This document shows positions 16,313-24,415 of a stretch of 64,000 bases of DNA, piece by piece. The stretch covers positions 1 through 64,000 of the forward strand of contig CBDFHV010000047.1 of the NCBI GenBank assembly GCA_965247705.1. The letters are read 5' to 3'. Numbering within the stretch: position 1 is the stretch's first letter; every line of letters begins with the position of its first letter. The notes below the pieces were generated by a model. It searched no databases, was not told the DNA's origin, and was given only the letters and a program-made list of their open reading frames with translations. A program made the position numbers and the translations under genes. Source of the DNA: CBDFHV01 sp965247705. Lineage in GTDB: Bacteria > Pseudomonadota > Alphaproteobacteria > Rhodospirillales > CAMCUA01.

Positions 16313-17464
16313 ATGATCGAAGCGAGCGACTTCCTCGGCGCGGCGCGAGCCCGCGGACTGGACTTCTTCACCGGCGTGCCGTGCAGTTTCCTGACGCCGT
16401 TGATCAACGGCGTCATCAGCGATCCGGCGACAACCTATGTCGGCGCGACCAGCGAGGGCGAAGCGGTCGCCATCGCCGCCGGGGCCTGGCTCGCCGGCCG
16501 CGGCACCGTGGTCATGTGCCAGAATTCGGGCCTCGGCAACACGGTCAATCCGTTGACGTCTCTCAACTGGCCGTTCCGAATTCCCGCACTGCTGATCGTC
16601 ACCTGGCGCGGCCAGCCGGGCCTTAAGGACGAGCCGCAACACGAACTGATGGGCGAGATCACGGAGGGGATGCTCGACGTGATACGGGTCGGCCATGCCC
16701 GCTTCCCGACCGATGTGGCGGATCTGGGGCCGGCCCTGGACGAGGCCGTCGCCGCCATGGGCCGCGAGAGCCTGCCCTATGCCCTGGTCATGGCGAAGGG
16801 CAGCGTCGCCACATCGTCCCTCGATGAGCCGCCGTTGCCCGATCGGCCGCCGGGCGCCCGCGAGGATCTGCGCGCCGCCGGCCCCCGCCCGCGGCGCATC
16901 GACGCCATGGAGCGGCTGCTGGCCCTGCTGCCGGAGGATGCGGCCTATGTCGCCACCACCGGCTATTGCGGGCGCGAGCTGTTCACCGTCGCCGACCGGG
17001 CGCAACACCTCTATCAAGTGGGCTCCATGGGCGGCGCCACGGCCATGGGCCTCGGCGTCGCGCTGAACGTTCAGCGGCCCGTGGTCGTGCTCGATGGCGA
17101 CGGTGCCGCGCTGATGAAGCTCGGCAACCTGGCGACCATCGGCGCACGCCAGCCGGCGAACCTGATCCACATCCTGTTCGACAACGAGGCCCATGTGTCC
17201 ACCGGCGGCCAGGCAACCGTGTCATCCGGCGTCGACTTCGCCGCCGCGGCGATCGCCTGCGGCTACCGCTATGCCGCCGTGGCCGACGACCTGTCGGGCT
17301 TCGAGACCGCACTTGGCCGCGTCCTCACCGAACCGGGTCCGCGACTGGTGCACTTGAAGGTGGCCACCGGCACCGTTGACGATCTCGGCCGGCCGACGAT
17401 CTCCCCGGCGGACGTGGCGCTTCGCTTCCGATCTTTCCTCGCCACCGAACGGAAGGCGGCATGA
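16313..17464 (+). CDS. ppd: Phosphonopyruvate decarboxylase
   Basis: This thiamine diphosphate enzyme turns phosphonopyruvate into phosphonoacetaldehyde, pulling the unfavourable mutase equilibrium forward. It is a compact 383-aa member: the pyrimidine-binding part begins DFFTGVPCSFLTPLIN with the Glu-containing TSEGEAVAIAAG. The pyrophosphate-binding part has GSMGGATAMGLGVAL and LDGDGAALMKLGNL followed by DNEAHVSTGGQ. This matches Ppd rather than sulfopyruvate decarboxylase subunits by context. It starts immediately after the mutase stop and overlaps the next gene by four bases (ATGA), so translation is coupled. Confidence 0.93.
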   Translation: MIEASDFLGAARARGLDFFTGVPCSFLTPLINGVISDPATTYVGATSEGEAVAIAAGAWLAGRGTVVMCQNSGLGNTVNPLTSLNWPFRIPALLIVTWRGQPGLKDEPQHELMGEITEGMLDVIRVGHARFPTDVADLGPALDEAVAAMGRESLPYALVMAKGSVATSSLDEPPLPDRPPGAREDLRAAGPRPRRIDAMERLLALLPEDAAYVATTGYCGRELFTVADRAQHLYQVGSMGGATAMGLGVALNVQRPVVVLDGDGAALMKLGNLATIGARQPANLIHILFDNEAHVSTGGQATVSSGVDFAAAAIACGYRYAAVADDLSGFETALGRVLTEPGPRLVHLKVATGTVDDLGRPTISPADVALRFRSFLATERKAA

Positions 17465-18603
17465 GCGGCCGTCGCGGCGACCCGCTGCTGCTGACGCCGG
17501 GACCGCTGACCACATCGCGGGCGGTCAAGACGGCAATGTTGCACGACTGGGGTTCGCGCGATGAGAAGTTCATCGCCATGAACCGCGGGGTTTGCGAGCG
17601 TTTGCTGGTGCTTGCCAACGCTACCGAAAGCCACGTCGCGGTACCGATCCAGGGCAGCGGTACCTTCGCCGTCGAGGCCATGCTGGGCACCTTCGTGCCG
17701 CCCGGCGGGCGGGTACTGGTGCTGGTCAATGGCGCCTATGGCCGGCGCATGGTCGAGATCTGCCGCGCCATCGGGCGCGACGCTGTCGTCTATGAGACCG
17801 CCGAGGACACGCCGCCCGATCCGGCATTGGTGGCCCGGCATCTGGCCGACGACACGGCGATCGGCGACGTCGTGCTGGTCCATTGCGAGACCACGTCGGG
17901 CATCCTCAACCCGGTGGCGGACGTGGCGACCGTCGTGGCGGCGGCGGGACGGCGCCTGCTGCTCGATTCCATGAGTGCCTTTGGCGCCCTTCCCATCGAC
18001 GCGGCGAAAATACCGTTCGCGGCCCTTGCCGCATCCGCCAACAAGTGCCTCCAAGGGGTGCCGGGGCTCGCCTTCGTGATCGCGGAGGCCCAGCGCCTCG
18101 CCGCGTGCGACGGCCACGCGCCCTCGCTCAGCCTCGATCTGGCGGCACAGTGCCGCGCTATGGAAAAGAACGGTCAGTGGCGTTTCACGCCACCGACTCA
18201 CGTCGTCGCGGCGTTGGCCCAGGCCCTTGCCGAGCACGAGGCGGAAGGTGGCGTCGCCGGCCGACACGCGCGATACGCCCGCAATTGCGCGGTGTTGATC
18301 GACGGCATGCGGGCACTCGGTTTCCAGACGCTGCTGCCGGACCGGCTGCAGGCGCCGATCATCGTCACCTTTCCCGTGCCGGAGCATCCGAAGTTCGATT
18401 TTGGACGATTCTACGAGACGTTGAAGGAAGAAGGTTACGTCATCTACCCCGGCAAGCTGGCCAAGGTCGACAGCTTCCGCATCGGCTGCATCGGCGATTT
18501 CGACGACTCCGACATGGCCGGCGCGCTCGAGGCCGTTCGGCGAAGCCTCGCAGCGATGGGCGTGGCGCTGAACGCGTCGCCGTGGGCGGCGACGGCGCCG
18601 TGA
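17461..18603 (+). CDS. phnW: 2-Aminoethylphosphonate-pyruvate transaminase
   Basis: A class V PLP aminotransferase of 380 aa. The N-terminus PLLLTPGPLTTS and DWGSRDEKF are characteristic of PhnW, and the PLP lysine is K195 in SANKCLQGVPG. In degradation PhnW converts AEP to phosphonoacetaldehyde. Here it directly follows PEP mutase and phosphonopyruvate decarboxylase, and no phosphonatase (PhnX) is present, so it probably works in the synthetic direction to make AEP. It overlaps the upstream gene by four bases, and its TGA overlaps the GTG start of the next gene. Confidence 0.93.
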   Translation: MSGRRGDPLLLTPGPLTTSRAVKTAMLHDWGSRDEKFIAMNRGVCERLLVLANATESHVAVPIQGSGTFAVEAMLGTFVPPGGRVLVLVNGAYGRRMVEICRAIGRDAVVYETAEDTPPDPALVARHLADDTAIGDVVLVHCETTSGILNPVADVATVVAAAGRRLLLDSMSAFGALPIDAAKIPFAALAASANKCLQGVPGLAFVIAEAQRLAACDGHAPSLSLDLAAQCRAMEKNGQWRFTPPTHVVAALAQALAEHEAEGGVAGRHARYARNCAVLIDGMRALGFQTLLPDRLQAPIIVTFPVPEHPKFDFGRFYETLKEEGYVIYPGKLAKVDSFRIGCIGDFDDSDMAGALEAVRRSLAAMGVALNASPWAATAP

Positions 18604-19403
18604 GGGCGGTCATGCTGGCGGCCGGCCGCGGCAGCCGTCTCTATGGCGAGGGCGAAGACCACCCGAACAAGGCGCTGCTCAGCTTCGGTGGTCGGACCTT
18701 GCTGGACCGCCATGTGGACATCCTGCGCGCGGCCGGCATCGACGAACTGGTGCTGGTGGTCGGCTATCGCGCCGAGTCGATGCTGGCGGAAGTGGCGCGA
18801 ATCGGCGCCGAGGACTTCGTGCGCCCGGTCCATAATCCGGACTATCAAATGGGCTCGGTGGTGTCGCTGTTGTGCGGCCGCGCGGCGCTGGAGTCGGGCG
18901 ATGGGTGCCTGTTCATGGACGCCGACGTGCTCTACGCCAAGGCGCTGATCGATCGGCTGATGGGATCGACCCATGACACCTGCTTCCTGCTCGACCGGAA
19001 CTACGAGCCCGGAGACGAGCCGGTAAAGCTGTGCATCCGCGACGGCCGCCCGGTCGAGTTCCGCAAGGCCACCGGCGCAATCGAGGCCGACTTCATGGGC
19101 GAGTGGCCAGGCTTCCTGAAGCTGTCACCGGCCGCGGGCAAGGCTCTCGTCCAGGTCATGGAGACGTTCATGGCGGCGGGCCGTGAACACGAACCGATGG
19201 AGGAGGCGGTCCGCGAGGTGATGCTCGCCGGTCGTATACCGTTCGGCTGGGAAGACATTACTGGCGTGCCGTGGATCGAGATCGACTTCCCGGGAGATGT
19301 TGCTCGCGCCGAACGCGAGATCCTGCCCCGGCTCGACGCGCCGACCCATCAGACCCGGAAGACGTACTCCTTGTCCGGCTCGCGCTCGATATCTGGTGGA
19401 TAG
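18600..19403 (+). CDS. NTP transferase (candidate CTP:aminoethylphosphonate cytidylyltransferase)
   Basis: A 267-aa stand-alone nucleotidyltransferase. The loop MLAAGRGSRLYGEGEDHPNKAL is intact (residues 5-26), with LFMDADVLY as the metal-binding acidic motif and ITGVPWIEIDFPGDVARAE at the C-terminus. This resembles choline-phosphate and AEP cytidylyltransferases (LicC/PntC type). The GTG at 18600 overlaps the phnW stop and begins VRAVMLAAG. It is the fourth coupled gene of the operon. It probably supplies the CMP-activated head group for the CDP-alcohol phosphotransferase nearby. It converges on the dioxygenase gene with a 55-base overlap. Confidence 0.85.
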   Translation: MRAVMLAAGRGSRLYGEGEDHPNKALLSFGGRTLLDRHVDILRAAGIDELVLVVGYRAESMLAEVARIGAEDFVRPVHNPDYQMGSVVSLLCGRAALESGDGCLFMDADVLYAKALIDRLMGSTHDTCFLLDRNYEPGDEPVKLCIRDGRPVEFRKATGAIEADFMGEWPGFLKLSPAAGKALVQVMETFMAAGREHEPMEEAVREVMLAGRIPFGWEDITGVPWIEIDFPGDVARAEREILPRLDAPTHQTRKTYSLSGSRSISGG

Positions 19404-20107
19404 TTCTTGCGCTTGTCTGCGTAATACCTTTCCAGATGGTCGCCTTCCGAAAGCCGATTGTAGGTCGCGAAATAGATGCGCCGCACCTTGTCGGTCATGT
19501 TCGGGTCCGAGGCGTGGGGTGTATAGGAATCGAACAGGATCACGTCGCCCCGCTTCGTCGGGCAGTGGACGAACGCCATGCTCGCCATGTCCTGCTGGTT
19601 AAGGGGTTCCCAGGCGTTGTAGAGGCCGCGGTGCTGATGCCCGCGGACAACCTGCAAACAACCATTGTCGATTGTCGCTTCGTCGATGGTGACCAGCACG
19701 GAGACGAAATCCGAAGCATAGCGCTCCCAGCCGGCCTGGGAGTCCTGGTGTGGCTTGAAGCCGTCGCCGCCCGGCATCTTGAAGTTGATTTTCTCCTTGA
19801 ACAGGACCGCCGGCGCGTCGAATAACTGTTCGCACATGCCCTTGAGCGCATCCGTGAGGGCGTGAAAGCCCTCGTGAAACGGGGCAATGTTCTCGATGCG
19901 GCTGACGATCCTATGGCCGGGCTCGCGCAGGCTGTCTTCCCAGAACACCCAGTGCTTTCCAGGCTCCTCTTTCCAGGCCAACAACTCATTCGCCCATCGA
20001 TCGATTCGATCCATTTCCGCCGCGCCGAAAGCGCCCCGCACAACGGCGAAGCCGTCCGTGCGGTAGTCGGCGATGTGGCGGTCGTCGAGCGCCGGTCTGG
20101 TCAGCAT
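19349..20107 (-). CDS. PhyH-family Fe(II)/2-oxoglutarate dioxygenase, candidate aminoethylphosphonate hydroxylase
   Basis: A 252-aa phytanoyl-CoA-dioxygenase-like enzyme. The iron ligands are H120 and D122 in FKPHQDSQAGW and H198 in YTPHASDPN, with Arg at 209-210 likely binding 2-oxoglutarate. The block LFKEKINFKMPGG just before the HxD is as in PhnY-type enzymes, which hydroxylate C1 of 2-aminoethylphosphonate. The location between the AEP genes and a CDP-alcohol phosphotransferase supports hydroxylation of free AEP, CMP-AEP or the lipid. No phosphonate-cleaving partner (PhnZ, HD domain) is present, so catabolism is less likely. It is divergent from the phosphotransferase gene. Confidence 0.75.
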   Translation of the reverse strand: MLTRPALDDRHIADYRTDGFAVVRGAFGAAEMDRIDRWANELLAWKEEPGKHWVFWEDSLREPGHRIVSRIENIAPFHEGFHALTDALKGMCEQLFDAPAVLFKEKINFKMPGGDGFKPHQDSQAGWERYASDFVSVLVTIDEATIDNGCLQVVRGHQHRGLYNAWEPLNQQDMASMAFVHCPTKRGDVILFDSYTPHASDPNMTDKVRRIYFATYNRLSEGDHLERYYADKRKNYPPDIEREPDKEYVFRV

Positions 20108-20207
20108 TGCCCCTCCATGTCCCTTGACTGCTTGGCATGCCTCATCGATACATTCCTTTATCGGTTGTGGGACCGATCAGCAAGGATGGGGGCAAGCAGA
20201 TCGCCGT

Positions 20208-20813
20208 ATGAGCCACAATACGTTGATTCATAGGGGGGTTCGTACGCTAATGCGGCCCCTCTCGACAACCGCCGTGACACCGAATCAGATCACGGTGGCG
20301 CGACTGGCGACGGGAATTGCGGCGGCCCTGGCCCTTGGCGTGGGCGATTCGTTGTGGCGCGATCTGGGTGCGGGAATCTTCGTGTTGTCGTTAATTCTCG
20401 ACCGTGCGGACGGCGAACTGGCGCGATTGAGCGGCCGCACGTCAGCAGGTGGCCACAAATTCGATTTGATTGCCGATGCGATCAGCAACGCGTTGATTTT
20501 TGTCGGTCTCGGCGTGGGACTGGCAAATGGCGCCTTCGGCCCGTGGGCGATTCCCATGGGAATGATCGCCGGCGCGGCGGTCGTCACCGTCCTGTGGATG
20601 GTCATGGCTATCGAGCGAACGGGCGGCGCGCGGGCAGCCGAGGTCGGCGGCGGCGATCTGTTCGATCCGGATGACGGGATGTTGGCGGTGCCGATCCTGA
20701 TCTGGATCGGCGCCGCCGAAGGCCTGTTGGTCGCCGCCACATTCGGCGCTTCAGCCTTCGCCGCCTATTTTGCCTGGCGATTCCGCACCGGCCTGTTCAG
20801 ACGCCACGCCTAA
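20208..20813 (+). CDS. CDP-alcohol phosphotransferase family membrane protein
   Basis: A 201-aa membrane protein with about five helices and the complete CDP-alcohol phosphotransferase signature at residues 65-90: D65, D68-G69, A72-R73, G82, D86 and D90 in the exact D-x2-DG-x2-AR-x8-G-x3-D-x3-D spacing. Family members displace CMP from a CDP-linked group with an alcohol. ATG at 20208 gives MSHNTLIHRG and a start shortly before the first helix; the frame extends upstream without family features. In this cluster it would join CMP-AEP and a diacylglycerol-like acceptor to form an AEP lipid. A normal phospholipid role cannot be excluded. Confidence 0.85.
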   Translation: MSHNTLIHRGVRTLMRPLSTTAVTPNQITVARLATGIAAALALGVGDSLWRDLGAGIFVLSLILDRADGELARLSGRTSAGGHKFDLIADAISNALIFVGLGVGLANGAFGPWAIPMGMIAGAAVVTVLWMVMAIERTGGARAAEVGGGDLFDPDDGMLAVPILIWIGAAEGLLVAATFGASAFAAYFAWRFRTGLFRRHA

Positions 20814-21026
20814 ATCGAATCGCCTTTGACGGTTTCAAATGGTTCAGTGTGACTCGGGTACGGACACGTGGCCGGACCACAACGCGGGCGGCCCGCTGAT
20901 CCCGACTCATGACGCCGTCCGAATACACTATATGGGCAGTCTGAACGGGCAGTCTGAGACCCCCGGCGGCGGTGCCAAATCTTGCCGTACAACCTTGAAG
21001 TGAAGAAATAAATCCGGAACCGAGAA

Positions 21027-21103
21027 TGGTCGGAGCGAGAGGATTTGAACCTCCGACCCCTACACCCCCAGTGTAGTGCGCTACCAGGCTGCGCCACGCT
21101 CCG
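21027..21103 (-). tRNA. tRNA-Pro (anticodon GGG)
   Basis: Reading the minus strand from 21103, the acceptor CGGAGCG pairs with CGCTCCG near the 3' end, followed by A73 and an encoded CCA. The anticodon arm is CTACA-CTGGGGG-TGTAG, giving GGG. The T arm contains GGTTCAAATCC. The total is 77 bases. It lies downstream of the MerR gene, in the usual alphaproteobacterial ihfA-MerR-tRNA-Pro order. Confidence 0.97.
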
Positions 21104-21203
21104 ACCTAGGGCTCCGCCGACGTCGCGAAACCCAGGGGATAGCCACTATAGGCAAGCCATTACCCCCGTGCAATGCCACCAATCCCCGTGGCGGTCCGCA
21201 ATT

Positions 21204-21629
21204 TCAGGAGCGCAGCTCCTCGAGGATGCGGCGCATTTCCTCCAATTCCCGAAGGATGGCTTCCAGTTCATGCTTCAGGTCGGGGGTTGCCGTTTTCGCG
21301 TTGGGACCGGCGACGGCCGCGACCGGCGCCGATTCGATCAGTCCCTTGGCGCCGTTCTCCTTGAGGAGCTTTTGGACTCCTCGGATGGTATATCCGTCGG
21401 CGTAAAGCAGTTCGCGAATGCGGCGCAGCAGCACCATGTCCTCGGGCCGGTAGTAGCGTCGGCCGCCGCCCCGCTTCATGGGGCGCACCTGGGGAAACTT
21501 CGTCTCCCAGAAGCGCAGCACGTGCTGGGGCAGGTCCAGTTCCTGCGCGACCTCGCTGATGGTCCGGAAGGCTTCCGCCGACTTGCCCGCGCGGCGCCGG
21601 GTACCGGGGTCCTCAGCCGTTTCCGCCAT
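21204..21629 (-). CDS. MerR-family transcriptional regulator
   Basis: A 141-aa protein with an N-terminal winged helix-turn-helix of MerR type: TISEVAQELDLPQHVLRFWETKFPQ then GGGRRYYRPEDM as the wing. A short helical C-terminus ends in a coiled-coil segment (HELEAILRELEEMRRILEEL). There are no Cys or His metal-binding clusters, so it is not a metal sensor. It follows ihfA by 18 bases on the same strand and is probably co-transcribed. Its targets are unknown. Confidence 0.9.
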   Translation of the reverse strand: MAETAEDPGTRRRAGKSAEAFRTISEVAQELDLPQHVLRFWETKFPQVRPMKRGGGRRYYRPEDMVLLRRIRELLYADGYTIRGVQKLLKENGAKGLIESAPVAAVAGPNAKTATPDLKHELEAILRELEEMRRILEELRS

Positions 21630-21647
21630 AACCGACCCGGGGCCCGA

Positions 21648-21944
21648 TCACGGACGCTGGTTGATGCGCGTTTTGAGCACCTGGGACGGTCGGAAAACCA
21701 GTACCCGCCGCGGCAGAATCGGCACTTCCTCTCCGGTCTTGGGATTTCGGCCGATTCGCTGACCCTTGTTGCGAACGGAAAAGCTGCCGAAGGAGGAAAT
21801 CTTTACCGTCTCGCCCCGCGCCAAGGCGCCTGACATGACGTTCAACACCGATTCGAGAAGCTCGGCCGATTCGTTGCGGGACAGGCCCACCTCTTGGTAG
21901 ACGGCCTCACTCAACTGCGCTCGCGTGACGGTTTTATCTGTCAT
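21648..21944 (-). CDS. ihfA: Integration host factor subunit alpha
   Basis: A 98-aa HU/IHF-family DNA-bending protein: TVTRAQLSEAVYQEVGLSRNESAELLESVL, VKISSFGSFSVRNKGQRIGRNPKTGEEVPI and RRVLVFRPSQVLK are the family blocks. GRNPKTGEE forms the beta arm with the intercalating Pro. ATG at 21944 begins MTDKTVTRAQ; an in-frame upstream extension is not conserved in character. It lies in the fabH-ihfA-MerR order typical of alphaproteobacteria, 140 bases after fabH. Confidence 0.96.
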   Translation of the reverse strand: MTDKTVTRAQLSEAVYQEVGLSRNESAELLESVLNVMSGALARGETVKISSFGSFSVRNKGQRIGRNPKTGEEVPILPRRVLVFRPSQVLKTRINQRP

Positions 21945-22084
21945 GCCCAACGGGTCCACCGGTCCCTCACCTTGGGTAAGCCTATAGACGCGACATAAAG
22001 CCGTCAATATCAAAGGGATGCAGAACGTGCTTCACGCGGGGCATTTGAACCTACAGCATATGGACGCGGATTGGCCCCACGGCC

Positions 22085-23065
22085 CTACCAGCGCACAACC
22101 CCCGCCCCCCACGTCAGTCCGCCGCCCATGGCTTCCATCAGCACCAAGTCACCGGACTTGATGCGACCGTCCCGTACCGCTTCGTCCAAGGCCAGGGGAA
22201 TGGAGGCGGCCGACGTGTTGGCGTGGCGGTCGATGGTGACGATGATCCGATCGTGGGAGAGATCCAGCTTTTTGGCCATTCCTTCGATGATGCGCCGGTT
22301 GGCCTGATGGGGCACCACCCAATCCACGTCCCGGCAGGTCAGGCCGTTGGCGGCCAGCGCCTCCTGGAGCACGTCGGCCAGGTTGACGATGGCATGGCGG
22401 AATACCTCGCGGCCCAGCATGCGCAGGTGGCCCACGGTCTGGGTGGACGAAGGACCCCCGTCCACGTAAAGGGCGCCGTTCAGGCGGCCGTCGGAATGCA
22501 AATGGGTGGATAACACGCCGCGGGCAGTGCCGTTGACGGGGTCGGGGAACGTCTCGCCGCGTAGAACCACCGCGCCGGCCCCGTCCCCGAACAGCACGCA
22601 GGTTGTGCGGTCGGTCCAATCGAGAATGCGGGAAAACGTCTCCGCCCCGATGACCAGCGCGGTACGCACCTGACCACTGCGGATAAAGTTGTCGGCGATC
22701 GACAAACCGTAGACGAAGCCCGAGCAAACGGCCTGGACGTCGAAGGCGAACCCGTTTTCAAGACCGAGCATGGCCTGAACCTTGGTCGCCGTGGCCGGGA
22801 AGGTGTTGTCCGGGGTGGCGGTGGCAAGGACGATGAGGTCCACCTCCCCGGGATCGATCCCGGCGCTGGTCAGGGCCGCCCGGGCCGCGTTATGGGCGAG
22901 GTCCGAGGTCAATTCCCCCTTGGCGGCGATGTGGCGTTGTCGAATGCCGGTTCGTTCGACGATCCACGCGTCGGAGGTGTCGACCATGGTCGACAGTTCG
23001 TCGTTGGTGAGAATACTCTCTGGCAGATAAGAGCCGCAGCCGATGATCTGGGCGCGAACCGCCAT
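22085..23065 (-). CDS. fabH: 3-Oxoacyl-ACP synthase III (KAS III)
   Basis: Starts fatty acid synthesis by condensing acetyl-CoA with malonyl-ACP. The catalytic triad is visible: C114 in QAVCSGFVYG, H253 in VVPHQANRRI and N283 in RHANTSAASIP. GGGLTWGAGVVRW is the usual C-terminus. The protein is 326 aa. The ATG at 23065 shares its A with the stop codon of plsX (TGATG), showing translational coupling. A TTG one codon upstream is ignored. Confidence 0.97.
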   Translation of the reverse strand: MAVRAQIIGCGSYLPESILTNDELSTMVDTSDAWIVERTGIRQRHIAAKGELTSDLAHNAARAALTSAGIDPGEVDLIVLATATPDNTFPATATKVQAMLGLENGFAFDVQAVCSGFVYGLSIADNFIRSGQVRTALVIGAETFSRILDWTDRTTCVLFGDGAGAVVLRGETFPDPVNGTARGVLSTHLHSDGRLNGALYVDGGPSSTQTVGHLRMLGREVFRHAIVNLADVLQEALAANGLTCRDVDWVVPHQANRRIIEGMAKKLDLSHDRIIVTIDRHANTSAASIPLALDEAVRDGRIKSGDLVLMEAMGGGLTWGAGVVRW

Positions 23066-24114
23066 CAACCCGTCGCGACCTTCATGTCGGCCTGGGGCGC
23101 GTGATAAAGGCGGGCGAAGTCTTCCTTGATGCCCTCGTTGAGACCGTCCGCGATCAGGCTCGAAGCGACTTCAATGGCGTGGGCGAATCCGACCCCGTCC
23201 GTGCCGCCGTGGCTTTTGACGCAGATCCCGTTCAATCCCAGGAACATGGCCCCGTTGTAAACCCGGTGATCCAGGCGGGCCCGCAGCATGTCGATGGCCG
23301 GTCGGGCCAGAATCGCCCCCAGCTTGCAACGCCATGACGATTTCAGGCCCTCGCGCATCATGTGGGCGAACAGGGAAACCGTGCCCTCCGCCGTCTTCAA
23401 GGCGACGTTGCCCGTGAACCCATCCGTGACCACCACGTCGACGGTTCCGGCCGCGATGTCGTCGCCCTCTATGAACCCGTGAAAGAGGATCGGCAGGTCC
23501 GTATCCTGAAGGATGGCCGCCGCCTTGCGCACCGATTCGTTTCCTTTCAGGCCTTCGACGCCGATATTGACGATACCGATGGTGGGCTCGCGGATACCCA
23601 GCAAATTGCGGGCGAACACCTCGCCCATGACGGCGAACTGGACCAGGTTGTTCTCGTCGCAGTCCACGTTCGCCCCCAGGTCCAGCATGATGCTGGCGCC
23701 GCGGCGGGTGGGAAAGGCGGTCGCGATGGCCGGCCGATCGATGCCCGGAAGGGTCTTGAAGACGAACTTCGCCATGCCCATCAGCGCACCGGTGTTTCCC
23801 GCCGAGACCACACCCGCCGACTCATGGGAAGCGGCGGCGTTGATGGCAAGTCGCATGCTGGATTGCCGCCCGGAACGTAACGCGATGCTCGCCTTCTCGT
23901 GATTTGTTACCGCGTCGGGCGTATGGCGCAACTCCGATGCGGCCCGCGCATGGGGCCACTGATCGAGGAGCGGCGCCACCTGGGCTTCGTCGCCAAACAC
24001 CAGATAGCGGACGTCGGGGAGCCGCTGGGCGGCGAGGTCCAAGCCCTCGATCACCATGCCGGGCGCATCATCGCCGCCCATGGCGTCAATGGACAGCAGA
24101 AGAGGTCTGGTCAA
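23065..24114 (-). CDS. plsX: Phosphate acyltransferase PlsX
   Basis: Converts acyl-ACP to acyl-phosphate, the acyl donor for PlsY in glycerolipid synthesis. The start LLLSIDAMGGDDAP and the blocks VVSAGNTGALMG, MLDLGANVDCD, GIVNIGVEGLKGN and VVTDGFTGNVALKT are diagnostic. The protein is 349 aa. It lies between rpmF (34 bases upstream) and fabH (one-base overlap), forming the standard rpmF-plsX-fabH lipid operon. Confidence 0.97.
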   Translation of the reverse strand: MTRPLLLSIDAMGGDDAPGMVIEGLDLAAQRLPDVRYLVFGDEAQVAPLLDQWPHARAASELRHTPDAVTNHEKASIALRSGRQSSMRLAINAAASHESAGVVSAGNTGALMGMAKFVFKTLPGIDRPAIATAFPTRRGASIMLDLGANVDCDENNLVQFAVMGEVFARNLLGIREPTIGIVNIGVEGLKGNESVRKAAAILQDTDLPILFHGFIEGDDIAAGTVDVVVTDGFTGNVALKTAEGTVSLFAHMMREGLKSSWRCKLGAILARPAIDMLRARLDHRVYNGAMFLGLNGICVKSHGGTDGVGFAHAIEVASSLIADGLNEGIKEDFARLYHAPQADMKVATG

Positions 24115-24148
24115 GGAGCGGATTCCGGCCGCGAAAACGGTCGGGACG

Positions 24149-24334
24149 TCAGGCCGTATCTCGCGCCTCGATCACTTCCCGTCCGTCGTAATGACCGCAT
24201 GCCGGGCACACGTGGTGCGGCCGCTTCAGCTCGCCACAATTCGGGCACTCCCCATGGGCGGCGGACTTCAATCGATCGTGTGACCGCCGCATGTTGCGGC
24301 GGGATGGAGACGTCTTCCTCTTGGGAACGGCCAT
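24149..24334 (-). CDS. rpmF: 50S ribosomal protein L32
   Basis: A 61-aa basic protein beginning MAVPKRKTSPSRRNMRRSHD, the invariant L32 start. A zinc-binding pair CPNCGELKRPHHVCPACG follows. It heads the lipid genes plsX and fabH and follows a DUF177 protein, as in most proteobacteria, linking ribosome and membrane synthesis. Confidence 0.97.
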   Translation of the reverse strand: MAVPKRKTSPSRRNMRRSHDRLKSAAHGECPNCGELKRPHHVCPACGHYDGREVIEARDTA

Positions 24335-24415
24335 TGGAGTACCTCACTATCCTGCCTCCCCCGCCAGATAAGGGCGAAAGATGTGTTAAACAATAACGTC
24401 CCTCTGGGCAAGCGG

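Noticed and set aside
14879..17194. A 771-codon minus-strand frame opposite the PEP mutase and decarboxylase genes
   Set aside because: Its composition (Arg, Gly, His, Asp, Val-rich) and lack of any family motif mark it as the mirror of GC-rich coding DNA; the plus-strand genes have full catalytic motifs.
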